Shown here: positions 41,370 through 50,360 of the stretch, piece by piece | Layout of the letters: each line of letters begins with the position of its first letter | Numbering within the stretch: position 1 is the stretch's first letter | Assembly: GCF_026781265.1 (NCBI RefSeq) | Contig: NZ_JAKUVC010000005.1 | Span: 93,074 to 157,073, forward strand | Length of the DNA stretch: 64,000 bases | From: Streptococcus sanguinis | GTDB lineage: Bacteria > Bacillota > Bacilli > Lactobacillales > Streptococcaceae | Direction: 5' to 3' | Made by a program: the position numbers and the translations under genes | Notes under the pieces: generated by a model | Databases searched by the model: none | Told to the model about the DNA's origin: nothing | The model's input: only the letters and a program-made list of their open reading frames with translations

Positions 41370-42788
41370 ATGAAATTTAATTATTTATCAGATTCCTGCA
41401 CGACTATTTTGGTGGGCAAGAAGGCCAGTTACGACGGTTCAACCATTGTGGCTCGTACGGAGGATTCACAAAATGGGGTCTTTACACCCAAGAAATTTAT
41501 CGTAGTGGAGCCACAAGACCAGCCTCGCCATTATCAGTCAGTTTTGACATCATTTGAGATAGATTTGCCGGACAATCCAGTCCGCTATACGGCAGTGCCA
41601 GATGCAGTTTCCAAGGATGGGATTTGGGGAGCTGCTGGGATTAACAGTTATAATGTTGCTGTCAGCGCAACGGAAATGATTACGACCAATAGCCGCGTGC
41701 TAGGAGCTGATCCTTTGGTAGAGTCAGGTATCAGCGAGGAAGATATCCTTACGCTGGTCTTGCCCTATATCAAAATAGCTCGCGAAGGGGTTCTACGCTT
41801 AGGGAAAATCCTAGAGGAGTACGGCACTTATGAGTCCAATGGGATTGCTATTTCGGATGTCAATGAGATTTGGTGGCTGGAAACCATTGGCGGGCATCAT
41901 TGGATGGCGCGGCGTGTACCGGATGATGCCTATGTGACCAATCCCAATCAGCTGGGCAGTGATTATTTTGAATTTGACAATCCTGAGCATTTTCTCTGTC
42001 ATCCAAATCTCAAAAACTTTATCAAGGAAAACCATCTCAATCTGAATTACTCAGATGAGGGTTTCAATCCACGCTATGCTTTTGGCAGCCAGAAGGATAA
42101 GGACCGCCATTACAATACACCGCGAGCTTGGGATATCCAGCGTTTTCTCAATCCAGAAGTGGAGCAAGATCCAAGGAGTTTCTTCATTCCTTGGTGCCGC
42201 AAGCCTTACCGCAAGATCACAATCGAAGATGTCAAGTATGTGCTGAGCAGTCACTATCAGGATTCGCCTTATGATCCTTACGGAGCAGAGGGTGACCACC
42301 ATAGCAGACGTGCCTTTCGGACTATTGGAATCAATCGGACCAGTCAGACAGCTATCTTGTAGCTGCGCCCTAACCAACCGCAGGCAACGACTGGGATCCA
42401 GTGGCTATCCTATGGCTCCATGCCTTACAATACAGCCGTTCCTTTCTTTACTCAAGTCTCAACAACGCCAGACTACTTTGCCAACACGACAGACAAGGTT
42501 TCGACGGATTCCTTCTACTGGGCCAATCGCCTGATTGCTGGGTTGGCTGATGCTCATTTTAGCAGTCATGTCGGAGACTTGGATGATTATCAGGAAAAGA
42601 CCATGGCCTGGGGTCATGAAATGATTGGTCGGGTAGATCGACCTCTGGCTAAGGGCGAGGATGTGGACTTTGAAGCTGAAAATCAAGCTATGAGCGACAA
42701 GGTGCAAGAAGCGACAGACCAGCTCTTGGAAAAAGTTCTCTTGGATGCCAGCAATCTCATGATCAACCATTTCTCACTGAGTGACTAA
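41370..42788 (+). pseudogene. pepD: C69-family dipeptidase PepD, interrupted by one in-frame TAG
   Basis: Residues 1-330 ([26 protein letters not shown], with the nucleophile Cys10 of family C69) read to TAG 42360-42362; the same frame continues [19 protein letters not shown] and ends normally at 42788, total 472 codons. One C-to-T change (CAG to TAG) would explain it. The truncated form lacks the C-terminal third and is probably inactive. Intact PepD hydrolyses many dipeptides. A sequencing error or readthrough is not excluded. Confidence 0.85.
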
Positions 42789-42809
42789 GAACCTACCCGT
42801 AGCAAATAT

Positions 42810-43182
42810 TTTTCTTTCTGATGTTTTTGGTGTAAAATGTTATCAAAAGTAAGCTATTAAAGGAGAAAATTTATGGTAGCAGCAGTTACAGATGCAACAT
42901 TTGCAGAAGAAACAAAAGACGGATTGGTTCTGATTGACTTTTGGGCAACTTGGTGCGGTCCATGCCGTATGCAGGCGCCTATCTTGGAGCAGTTGGCAGG
43001 AGAAGTTCATGAGGACGAATTGAAAATCCTTAAAATGGATGTGGATGAAAATCCAAATACTGCCCGTGAATTTGGCATTATGTCCATTCCGACCCTTCTG
43101 TTCAAGAAAGATGGTCAAGTCGTTAAGCAAGTCGCAGGTGTTCACACCAAAGACCAGCTCAAGGCTATTATCGCCGAATTGA
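42810..43182 (+). repeat. Direct repeat copy 1 (thioredoxin gene with its promoter region)
   Basis: About 373 bp nearly identical to 45243-45615, covering the -10-like TGTAAAAT, RBS AAAGGAG and the thioredoxin coding region. Seven differences in the 315-bp coding part. Distance between copies 2433 bp. Confidence 0.92.
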
Positions 43183-43187
43183 GATAA
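42873..43187 (+). CDS. trxA: Thioredoxin (copy 1)
   Basis: A 104-aa thioredoxin with the redox motif WCGPC (residues 27-31), the conserved IDFWATWCGPCRMQAP and SIPTLLFKKDG (cis-Pro). It reduces disulfides using thioredoxin reductase and NADPH. Almost identical to the gene at 45306 (two amino-acid differences: V/I near residue 89, R/S at the C-terminus), so a recent duplication. Its own terminator follows. Confidence 0.95.
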   Translation: MVAAVTDATFAEETKDGLVLIDFWATWCGPCRMQAPILEQLAGEVHEDELKILKMDVDENPNTAREFGIMSIPTLLFKKDGQVVKQVAGVHTKDQLKAIIAELR

Positions 43188-43197
43188 TAGCATAGCC

Positions 43198-43228
43198 AAA
43201 AAATCGTTACATGTCGTAACGATTTTTT
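43198..43228 (+). terminator. Terminator after thioredoxin copy 1
   Basis: AAAAAATCGTTAC pairs perfectly with GTAACGATTTTTT (13-bp arms, 5-nt loop). Confidence 0.9.
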
Positions 43229-43238
43229 CATTTAGCCG

Positions 43239-43343
43239 ATGACAGTAAAGGTCATACAATTTTGGGAAGAGCAAGTATACTATCATAGTGTGCAAAATAC
43301 TGAAGAAGTGTTTGCTCAGGCGTTTCCCTATAACTTATCATAA
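43239..43343 (+). other. Possible 34-aa reading frame or gene remnant
   Basis: A short frame MTVKVIQFWEEQVYYHSVQN... to TAA at 43341 follows the thioredoxin terminator. No RBS of note, no recognised family. It may be a remnant at the junction of the inserted segment or chance. Confidence 0.2.
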
Positions 43344-43347
43344 GCAC

Positions 43348-43866
43348 TTATTGTGAAATGTGCAAAATTTCAAATGTTGGTAGTTGTGTGTCGGGTTTAT
43401 TGGTATAAAAAGTAAAGATACATTTTTTCCATTTATCAGGATTGAAAATAACGGCTTTGCCACTTTCGTTGTTTTGCATTTGCTCGTGAATGGTAAAGGA
43501 TTTTAAACTTTCAGATGCTTCTATATCAATGACTTCTAATGTAGCATATTTACTTGAGTCAAAATGATCAGATATTTCGACTGATGAAGTTATTCCGATT
43601 TCAATATTTTGCCAGCCAAACGAATTTAAAATATGATCAAAGTAACCATCAAATATGAATTTTGTCATTCCGTTGGTATTTTTCCAAATATATAGCGGAC
43701 AGTAACTGTTAAATAATTGGCCTTCAGATTTTTCAGAGATTAAATAAACTTTGAAAAACAAATCGTCGAATCCATCCATCAAATGACCTGTATTTCGGAC
43801 ACGTTGTCTAATGATATCCATATCATAATCTGCTGGTAATTTTATAGTATATTGCATTGCTTGCAT
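43348..43866 (-). CDS. DUF4865 family protein
   Basis: A 172-aa protein beginning MQAMQYTIKLPADYDMDIIRQRV, which I recognise as DUF4865-like, a family often found beside LysR regulators. Predicted alpha/beta, no signal peptide, function unknown. AT-rich codon use unlike flanking genes. Divergent from the LysR gene; in the segment bracketed by the thioredoxin repeats. Confidence 0.65.
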   Translation of the reverse strand: MQAMQYTIKLPADYDMDIIRQRVRNTGHLMDGFDDLFFKVYLISEKSEGQLFNSYCPLYIWKNTNGMTKFIFDGYFDHILNSFGWQNIEIGITSSVEISDHFDSSKYATLEVIDIEASESLKSFTIHEQMQNNESGKAVIFNPDKWKKCIFTFYTNKPDTQLPTFEILHISQ

Positions 43867-43904
43867 TGTAGTACCCCTTTTCTAATGAACTATTGATAGT
43901 ATAA

Positions 43905-43952
43905 ATGATTTATATCATATTGAATAATACTTAAAAATGATATAATTATCAT
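43905..43952. promoter_or_regulatory. Divergent control region with two ATGAT/ATCAT dyads
   Basis: ATGAT-TTAT-ATCAT (43905-43918) and ATGATATAATTATCAT (43937-43952, which includes the extended -10 TGA TATAAT of the LysR gene). Symmetrical sites between a LysR gene and its divergent neighbour suggest autoregulation and target control. Confidence 0.5.
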
Positions 43953-43974
43953 AAAAAGTGATAGGGTGTTTTAA

Positions 43975-44721
43975 ATGAATTTTAATGATATGAGCATTTT
44001 TGTGACAATCTATGAGACAAGGTCAATAAACAAAAGTTCAGAGTTCTTACAATATGCGCAATCTAATCTCAGTGCTAGATTGAAGGTGCTTGAAACTGAA
44101 TTAGATACAAAATTATTTTACAGAAAATATAATGGTTTAATTCCGACAGAAAGTGGAGATTTATTTTATCAATTTTGTAAGGAAACTTCTAACAATTTAG
44201 AGAAATTAAAAAAGAAATGTGAAACCTCGAAAATATCCATCTTAATTTCAGAATTATTGTTCAATCACGATATTAATAATTCACAAGCAATTGATTTGAA
44301 TAAAAGTGAGATCAATATCCAAAAAACTTCGGATATACCAATCATTGCTCATCAGGAAGACTTTGATAAAATTTTTTGCTTTCAAAAAATTGAAAATTTA
44401 AAGCATTATGATGAGACTATCGGGCATATCGAGTCAGTTTATGCTTGTTCGAGCAATATAAAGGCTACTGAGGAAATGCCTATATTCGTTAATAAAGATA
44501 AAAATTGCCCTTTTAGAAAACAAAGCTTAATGAAGTTTGCTCATTTAAAATCAGTTGTAGAAATTGATTCTTTTGAGAACATTATCAGCTTAGTCGAAAA
44601 CGGGAAAGGAATCGCACTATTGCCTAAATGGTTAAATAAGAGAGCGAAAATCAAGCCATACGACCAGGACATCGTTCTGATTCCATTTTATCAGTATGAA
44701 AAGAAGAACCAAAGCAGGTAG
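43975..44721 (+). CDS. LysR family transcriptional regulator
   Basis: A 248-aa protein with an N-terminal winged helix (MSIFVTIYETRSINKSSEFLQYAQSNLSARLKVLETELDTKLFYR) characteristic of LysR. The effector domain is somewhat short (usual total about 290-300), and ends VENGKGIALLPKWLNKR, the usual C-terminal lobe. AT-rich, low GC third positions. Divergent from DUF4865 and followed by the SRPBCC gene, which starts 89 nt after its stop, so probably one acquired module. Confidence 0.85.
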   Translation: MNFNDMSIFVTIYETRSINKSSEFLQYAQSNLSARLKVLETELDTKLFYRKYNGLIPTESGDLFYQFCKETSNNLEKLKKKCETSKISILISELLFNHDINNSQAIDLNKSEINIQKTSDIPIIAHQEDFDKIFCFQKIENLKHYDETIGHIESVYACSSNIKATEEMPIFVNKDKNCPFRKQSLMKFAHLKSVVEIDSFENIISLVENGKGIALLPKWLNKRAKIKPYDQDIVLIPFYQYEKKNQSR

Positions 44722-44809
44722 CTCATTTAGAAGAAATGCTAATGCTAGAAAGAAAAAACATTATAAATACACTTATAATAATCATACATATTATAAAGGA
44801 GATTTTATA

Positions 44810-45217
44810 ATGGAATTTAGTTTTAGTTTAACCATAAAAGCATCAAAAGAAGATGTATGGGCCTACTATGAAAATATTGAAAAGTGGTATGACTGGGAAG
44901 AAGATTTAAAAAATATTACATTAAATGGTGGATTTAAGACAGGTTCTTGTGGGATGATGGAACTCGAAGGAATGCCCCCAATGGAATATCAGCTGACACT
45001 TGTCAAGCCCTTTTAGGAATTTTGGGATAAAACAGCGACCCCGTTTGGAGATATCCTTTTTGGTCATCAGATCATTGAGAACGATGATGGCACTGTAAAT
45101 GTCAAGCACACCGTAGCTTTAGGTAGCAAAGATCAGCAACATTTGGAATTTTTAAGCCAAGTTTTCTCAGATGTTCCTCAATCTATTTTTATTTTAAAAA
45201 ATTGTTTGGAAAAATAA
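44810..45217 (+). pseudogene. SRPBCC (START/Bet v1-like) protein, interrupted by one in-frame TAG
   Basis: From ATG 44810 (AAAGGAGATTTTATA RBS) the frame reads MEFSFSLTIKASKEDVWAYYENIEKWYDW, typical SRPBCC, to TAG 45014-45016, then continues in frame EFWDKTATPFGDILFGHQ... HTVALGS... to TAA 45215-45217. Total 136 codons, a normal length for the family. A single CAG or similar to TAG change is likely. Function unknown; SRPBCC proteins bind hydrophobic ligands. Confidence 0.75.
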
Positions 45218-45242
45218 GAATTCTTTACTTAGCTAGAGAATT

Positions 45243-45615
45243 TTTTCTTTCTCTGGCTTTTGGTGTAAAATGTTATCAAAAGTAAGCTATTAAAGGAGAA
45301 AATTTATGGTAGCAGCAGTTACAGATGCAACATTTGCAGAAGAAACAAAAGACGGACTGGTTCTGATTGATTTTTGGGCAACTTGGTGCGGTCCGTGCCG
45401 TATGCAGGCACCTATCTTGGAGCAGTTGGCAGGAGAAGTTCATGAGGACGAATTGAAAATCCTTAAAATGGATGTGGATGAAAATCCAAATACTGCCCGT
45501 GAATTTGGCATTATGTCCATTCCGACCCTTCTGTTCAAGAAAGATGGTCAAGTCGTTAAGCAAATCGCAGGTGTTCACACCAAAGACCAGCTCAAGGCTA
45601 TTATCGCCGAATTAA
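45243..45615 (+). repeat. Direct repeat copy 2 (thioredoxin gene with its promoter region)
   Basis: Second copy of 42810-43182. Homology starts at the TTTTCTTTCT run upstream and ends at the last codons; sequences outside are unrelated. Confidence 0.92.
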
Positions 45616-45620
45616 GCTAA
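45306..45620 (+). CDS. trxA: Thioredoxin (copy 2)
   Basis: A 104-aa thioredoxin, WCGPC at 27-31, differing from copy 1 by only two residues. Its promoter, RBS and start are the same as copy 1. Which copy is ancestral is not decidable from the window; copy 2 has a different terminator and lies before the glycine riboswitch gene. Confidence 0.95.
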   Translation: MVAAVTDATFAEETKDGLVLIDFWATWCGPCRMQAPILEQLAGEVHEDELKILKMDVDENPNTAREFGIMSIPTLLFKKDGQVVKQIAGVHTKDQLKAIIAELS

Positions 45621-45622
45621 GC

Positions 45623-45648
45623 AAGAAGCCTCTGGGCTTCTTTTTTTG
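45623..45648 (+). terminator. Terminator after thioredoxin copy 2
   Basis: AAGAAGCC / GGCTTCTT hairpin with a 4-nt loop and a long T run. Confidence 0.88.
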
Positions 45649-45690
45649 TATCAAAAAACGTTTACATCCTTAAAAATTTTCATAAAATAT

Positions 45691-45719
45691 TGACAAAAGG
45701 CGAATGTTCTTTTAGAATA
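45691..45719 (+). promoter_or_regulatory. Promoter of the glycine-riboswitch transporter gene
   Basis: TTGACA (45691-45696), 17-bp spacer, TAGAAT (45714-45719). Transcription would begin near 45726, giving a leader of about 240 nt. Confidence 0.8.
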
Positions 45720-45739
45720 ATATAAAATTAATAATCAAC

Positions 45740-45872
45740 ACCGAACGAAGTTTTTCAGAAAGAGGTAGATGTCTCTGACTGTGAAATGGACGGAACTCTG
45801 GAGAGACCATGAATGGCACCGAAGGGGCAAGGCGGTATAGAACCGCTCAAACTCTCAGGTAAAAGGACAGAG
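45740..45872 (+). ncRNA. Glycine riboswitch (gcvT type) upstream of AgcS transporter
   Basis: 45796-45872 holds the conserved aptamer core: P1 CTCTG (45796-45800) / CAGAG (45868-45872), GGAGAGACC, CACCGAAGGGGCAAG and AAACTCTCAGGTAAAAGGACAG. The upstream 45740-45795 has only a partial, poorly matching first domain, so this is a single aptamer with a ghost partner. A terminator hairpin follows. Glycine would control the transporter, which imports glycine/alanine. Confidence 0.9.
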
Positions 45873-45907
45873 CGAAGAGGCAGGGATTTCCCTACTCCAG
45901 CACATCC

Positions 45908-45940
45908 AGAGTACATGTTTTGCATGTGCTCTTTCTTTTT
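45908..45940 (+). terminator. Riboswitch expression-platform terminator
   Basis: AGAGTACATG / CATGTGCTCT hairpin followed by TTCTTTTT, 26 bp before the AgcS start. A regulated terminator is the likely readout. Confidence 0.8.
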
Positions 45941-45965
45941 CTCGGTGTGAAAAGGAGCTTATATC

Positions 45966-47303
45966 ATGTTGGAAATATTGAATCGTCTGGATTCTTTAGT
46001 TTGGGGTCCGCCCCTGCTCATTTTGTTGGTTGGTACCGGTATCTATCTCAGTCTGCGTCTGGGCTTGCTGCAGATTTTTCGGCTTCCGCGTGCCTTTCGG
46101 CTAATTTTTGTATCAGACGAGGAGCATCAGGGCGATGTCTCTAGCTTTGCGGCTCTCTGTACAGCTCTAGCCGCGACTGTTGGGACAGGAAATATCATCG
46201 GAGTAGCAACAGCTATTAAAACCGGTGGACCGGGTGCCCTCTTCTGGATGTGGGTAGCTGCTTTCTTTGGAATGGCGACCAAGTATGCTGAAGGTCTTCT
46301 CGCTATCAAGTACCGCCGCAAGGATGCTCATGGAGCCATGGCAGGCGGTCCTATGCACTATATCTTACTAGGGATGGGCGAGAAGTGGCGCCCGCTGGCC
46401 ATCTTTTTTGCGATAGCTGGTATCTTGGTGGCTCTTTTGGGGATTGGGACTTTTACGCAGGTCAATTCCATCACAGAGGCCATGCAGAATACCATTCAGC
46501 TGCCTCCAGCTGTGACAGCTTCTATCTTGGCTATTTTAGTAGCTCTGGTTATTTTCAGCGGCATCCAGTCTATTGCTCGAGTATCGACCAAGGTTGTGCC
46601 CTTTATGGCGGCGATTTATATCTTGGGCACTATGACTGTCTTAGTGGTCAATCTAGATCGATTACTGCCGACTCTCCAGCTGGTCTTTAGCTCAGCTTTT
46701 AGTCAGACGGCTGCTGTCGGTGGCTTTGCTGGTGCGACCATCCAGATGGCCATTCAAAATGGGGTTGCGCGTGGAGTTTTCTCCAATGAATCTGGTTTGG
46801 GATCAGCACCCATTGCAGCGGCAGCAGCTCGGGCGAAGGAACCGGTAGAACAAGGCCTGATTTCTATGACCGGAACCTTCATCGACACCCTGATTATCTG
46901 TAGCCTGACAGGATTGACGATTTTAATCACAGGGGTCTGGGATGGCAATCTCAATGGTGTGTCCCTGACTCAGGCAGCCTTTGCGACTGTTTTTGCTAAT
47001 TTTGGTCCTGTCCTGCTTTCAGTCTTTCTAGTTCTCTTTGCCTTTACGACTATCTTGGGCTGGAACTACTATGGTGAGCGCTGTTTTGAGTTTCTCTTTG
47101 GGGTTCGCTATATCCGCGTTTATCGTCTGCTTTTTGTCCTGATGATTGTACTCGGTGGCTTTGTGGGTCTGGAGGCGGTCTGGATTATTGCAGATATTGT
47201 CAATGCCCTCATGGCCTTGCCAAACTTGATTGCCTTATTAGTCTTGTCTCCAATTGTCATTAGTGAAACAAAGAAATATTTTGACAAGCATCGAAAGAAC
47301 TAA
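45966..47303 (+). CDS. Alanine/glycine:cation symporter family protein (AgcS)
   Basis: A 445-aa protein with about ten to eleven membrane segments and AgcS signatures (TALAATVGTGNIIGVATAIKTGGPGALFWMW; MAGGPMHYIL; NGVARGVFSNESGLGSAPIAAAAA). It would import glycine or alanine with sodium. The glycine riboswitch upstream makes glycine the probable substrate. Full length; RBS AAAAGGAG 7 nt before ATG. Confidence 0.93.
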   Translation: MLEILNRLDSLVWGPPLLILLVGTGIYLSLRLGLLQIFRLPRAFRLIFVSDEEHQGDVSSFAALCTALAATVGTGNIIGVATAIKTGGPGALFWMWVAAFFGMATKYAEGLLAIKYRRKDAHGAMAGGPMHYILLGMGEKWRPLAIFFAIAGILVALLGIGTFTQVNSITEAMQNTIQLPPAVTASILAILVALVIFSGIQSIARVSTKVVPFMAAIYILGTMTVLVVNLDRLLPTLQLVFSSAFSQTAAVGGFAGATIQMAIQNGVARGVFSNESGLGSAPIAAAAARAKEPVEQGLISMTGTFIDTLIICSLTGLTILITGVWDGNLNGVSLTQAAFATVFANFGPVLLSVFLVLFAFTTILGWNYYGERCFEFLFGVRYIRVYRLLFVLMIVLGGFVGLEAVWIIADIVNALMALPNLIALLVLSPIVISETKKYFDKHRKN

Positions 47304-47314
47304 CTTTCGCACAT

Positions 47315-47361
47315 AAAAAAGCCTCTAGCTTTCCGTAATGATGGAAGTCTAGAGGTTTTTT
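47315..47361. terminator. Bidirectional terminator between AgcS gene and sstT
   Basis: AAAAAAGCCTCTAG..TTCC / GGAA..CTAGAGGTTTTTT stem with a few mismatches; A/T tracts both sides. Confidence 0.85.
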
Positions 47362-47368
47362 GTCGAAA

Positions 47369-48585
47369 TTAATAGCGTTTTTCTTTTGGCCAGCTGCTCA
47401 TCTCGGCCACAGCTGTAAAGAGAACGTCAGTAGAAGAGTTGAGGGCTGTTTCACAGGAGTCCTGAATGACACTGATAACGAAGCCGAAGCTGACTACCTG
47501 CATGGCCAAATCATTGGAAATCCCAAAGAGGCTGCAGGCGACCGGAATGAGTAGGAGAGACCCGCCAGCTACACCGGAAGCCCCGCAGGCAGAAATTGCC
47601 GCTACAATACTGAGAACTAGAGCTGTGCCAAAGTCAACCCGGATACCCAGCGTGTTGACAGCAGCCAAGGTCAAGGTATTGATAGTAATAGCAGCCCCTG
47701 CCATGTTGATAGTAGCTCCCAGAGGAATAGAGACCGAGTAGGTCTCTGGATTGAGCCCCAGATCCCGACAGAGTTTCATATTGACGGGGATGTTTGCCGC
47801 AGAGCTGCGCGTGAAAAAGGCAGTCACACCACTGACTCGCAAACAGCGCCAGACCAAGGGATAAGGATTTTTCTGCAGCATGATAAAGGTAATCAAAGGA
47901 TTGATAATCAGAACGACAATCAGCATGCTGGCTATCAAGACCAGCAGCAGGATGCTATAGCTTTTTAGAGCTTGGAAGCCATTGTCGGAAATGGTTGTGT
48001 AAACCAGACCTAGAATGCCGAGAGGGGCTAGGTTGATAATCCACTCGACAATCTTAGAAGTAATATCTGCCAAGGTTTGGAGCAGTTCCTTGCTGTGGTG
48101 GCTGGCTTCCCGCATGGCAATTCCAAAGATGAGAGCCCAGGATAGGATACCGATGTAGTTCGCGGTGATGAGGGCGTTGACGGGATTGTCCACCAGCTGA
48201 AGCAGAAGATTGCTGAGGACTTGTCCGATCCCATCTGGCGGAGAAACCTTTTGGGAGGATGAAGCAACTCTATACTAATGGGAAAGAAAAAGTTGACCAG
48301 GACCGCGACCAAGGCCGCCGCAAAGGTTCCCAGAAGATAGAGCAAGATGACTGTTTTCATATTGCTCTTTTGTCCTTTCTGCTGCTGAGACAGGGCATTT
48401 GCCACCAGAGCGAAGACCAGGAGCGAAGCGATGGCCTTGAGGCCGCCAACGAAGATTTGGCCCAGAAGTCCGATGGCTTGTGCTTGGGGGAAGATGACAG
48501 CCAGTAGGACACCAATGCCAATACCGATGGAAGTCCGCTTGATTAGATTGGTTTTATTCCAAATTGTGATGAAGCGATGGAGCAT
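47369..48585 (-). pseudogene. sstT: Serine/threonine:sodium symporter SstT, frameshifted
   Basis: Residues from the start at 48585 (MLHRFITIWNKTNLIKRTSIGI) run as a normal SstT until [13 protein letters not shown], then the frame fails. In the next frame [28 protein letters not shown] continues to the normal end, TAA at 47369. Inserting one T after GAGTTGCTT (about 48262-48264) restores [14 protein letters not shown]. Total length is one nt short of 406 codons. A membrane symporter for serine/threonine; sequencing error is possible. Confidence 0.8.
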
Positions 48586-48693
48586 GTAAGTTCCTTTCTT
48601 GTCTTAGATACTTATTTTATTATACGATAGAAAGGGGGTGAAAGCAATGCTAGGTCGGACTAACCATTCTATGTCCGCGCAGATTGGTCTTTG

Positions 48694-48702
48694 TGGTATA
48701 AT
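48694..48702 (+). promoter_or_regulatory. Extended -10 promoter of mscS
   Basis: TGG TATAAT (48694-48702), 26 bp before the ATG, with no convincing -35, as typical of extended -10 promoters. Confidence 0.6.
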
Positions 48703-48728
48703 GGTAGTAATCTTTTTGGAGGTAGCCT

Positions 48729-49592
48729 ATGTCTAAGACCGGAAATGTCTTTTCCCGCTATATCCAGCAGTTTGACTGGAGCAAGATTGCAGATGACCTC
48801 TTTTCCAAGCTGGTTTCTTTACTTCTGCTTTTTATCTTATTTTACATCGTTAAGAAAATCCTGCATTTGTCAGTGACCAAGATTATTGCTCCCTCTCTTA
48901 AACTATCCAAGCAGGATGTAGCCAGACAGAAAACCATTACTCGTTTGATTGAGAATCTGCTTAATTATGTCTTGTATTTCCTCTTGATTTACTGGGTTTT
49001 ATCCATCTTGGGTCTGCCAGTTTCCAGCCTTTTAGCTGGTGCCGGAATTGCCGGGGTGGCCATCGGGATGGGAGCCCAGGGCTTTCTGTCGGATCTGGTC
49101 AATGGTTTCTTTATCCTTCTCGAGCGGCAGTTAGATGTTGGTGATAATGTTCGCCTGACTAACGGTCCTATCAACATCGCTGGAACAGTAATCAGTGTTG
49201 GGATTCGGACGACGCAGGTACGGGACGCGGACGGCACGCTGCATTTTGTGCCCAACCGCAATATCATGGTTGTCAGCAATCTGTCTCGAGGCGATATGCG
49301 TGTTCTGATTGACATTCCCATTTATGCCCAGACGGATTTGGACGAGATTTACCGCATCATTGCCAAGGTCAATGAAGAAGCTGGGCCAGAACATCCAGAG
49401 ATTCTTAAAGAGCCGAATATTTTGGGGCCGCAGATGGCTTCAAATGGCCAGTTCAACTTCCGTATCAGTATGATAGTGCAGGGAGGCATGCAGATTTCTA
49501 TTTACCATATCTTCTACCGTCTTTACCATGAGGCGCTTTTACGAGAGGGGATTGAGCTTCCGACGCTTGGACCTCTTTCAAAAGGCAAGTAA
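48729..49592 (+). CDS. Mechanosensitive ion channel, MscS family
   Basis: A 287-aa protein with about three N-terminal helices; pore helix SSLLAGAGIAGVAIGMGAQGFLSDLVNGFFIL (glycine-alanine pattern of TM3) and a C-terminal beta domain (VGDNVRLTNGPINIAGTVISVGIRTTQVRDADG, then FVPNRNIMVVSNLS). It releases solutes on osmotic downshock. RBS GGAGGT 7 nt before ATG. Normal size for small MscS. Confidence 0.93.
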   Translation: MSKTGNVFSRYIQQFDWSKIADDLFSKLVSLLLLFILFYIVKKILHLSVTKIIAPSLKLSKQDVARQKTITRLIENLLNYVLYFLLIYWVLSILGLPVSSLLAGAGIAGVAIGMGAQGFLSDLVNGFFILLERQLDVGDNVRLTNGPINIAGTVISVGIRTTQVRDADGTLHFVPNRNIMVVSNLSRGDMRVLIDIPIYAQTDLDEIYRIIAKVNEEAGPEHPEILKEPNILGPQMASNGQFNFRISMIVQGGMQISIYHIFYRLYHEALLREGIELPTLGPLSKGK

Positions 49593-49614
49593 TTATTGAT
49601 TTAGAAAGGTCCAT

Positions 49615-50244
49615 ATGAATCAGCGAATTCAGCAGGAGATTGTCAGTGAGAACAATCGTGTTTACCGTTTAAAACGTCCTCTCCACAAGCAGGGTCTCTT
49701 TTGGGCGGCTCTGGTGTCTGGGATTATCATCTTTCTTCTGGCCTTGCTCAGCATTCTCCTCGTCATCACCACGATTGGCCTTATGGAGGAAAATGACCAT
49801 CTCAAGTCCCTCACAGGCTACCATAACTCGCCTTTAGAGTCCTATAACAGCCATGCTTTTGAAAAAACAGTTGAATTTTCCAGTGGACTTAAGGTGACCG
49901 TTCATTCAGCAGTAGAAGACAGCAAGAAAGTCATGAGTGATGAGTCAACTGGTGTAGCTGTCGTTGCGACAATCACGGTTGAAAATACTTCTAAAAAGCC
50001 CATTCTGGTTAGTCCTTATGATTTTGGACTCTATGACAAGAAGGAAAATGTCTACATTTTGGATGGCTCAACCTTTGACAATACACAAATCGGCACCAAT
50101 CTGGCGCCGGGCAAGTCAGTCCGTTTTGACCTAATCTTTGACGGGGAAGGCGGCGATGAGGATACCTATACCGTGACCTACGAAAATGCTAAGTGGCAAA
50201 AGGAGAAAAACAAGACAAAGCAAGAGAAAAAGAAGGAGCAATAG
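49615..50244 (+). CDS. Membrane-anchored DUF4352-like protein
   Basis: A 209-aa protein with one N-terminal membrane helix (LFWAALVSGIIIFLLALLSILLVITTIGL) and an extracellular beta-sandwich domain (VVATITVENTSKKPILVSPYDFGLYD; LAPGKSVRFDLIFDGEG), resembling DUF4352/telokin-like domains. No catalytic motif. Follows mscS by 22 nt, so probably co-transcribed. Charged C-terminal tail rich in Lys/Glu. Confidence 0.7.
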   Translation: MNQRIQQEIVSENNRVYRLKRPLHKQGLFWAALVSGIIIFLLALLSILLVITTIGLMEENDHLKSLTGYHNSPLESYNSHAFEKTVEFSSGLKVTVHSAVEDSKKVMSDESTGVAVVATITVENTSKKPILVSPYDFGLYDKKENVYILDGSTFDNTQIGTNLAPGKSVRFDLIFDGEGGDEDTYTVTYENAKWQKEKNKTKQEKKKEQ

Positions 50245-50360
50245 GGAAAATTAACCTATTACTCTAATGTCTTTGCTACTTTCCTCACTAGATTTGAAAG
50301 TGGAGGCAGCAAATGCTATAGATAAAAGAGGATTTGAGGCGAAAGTTTCAAATCTTTTTC

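Noticed and set aside
48240..48290. Programmed frameshift in sstT
   Set aside because: No slippery heptamer or following structure is apparent, and such control is not known for SstT; a single-base loss is simpler.
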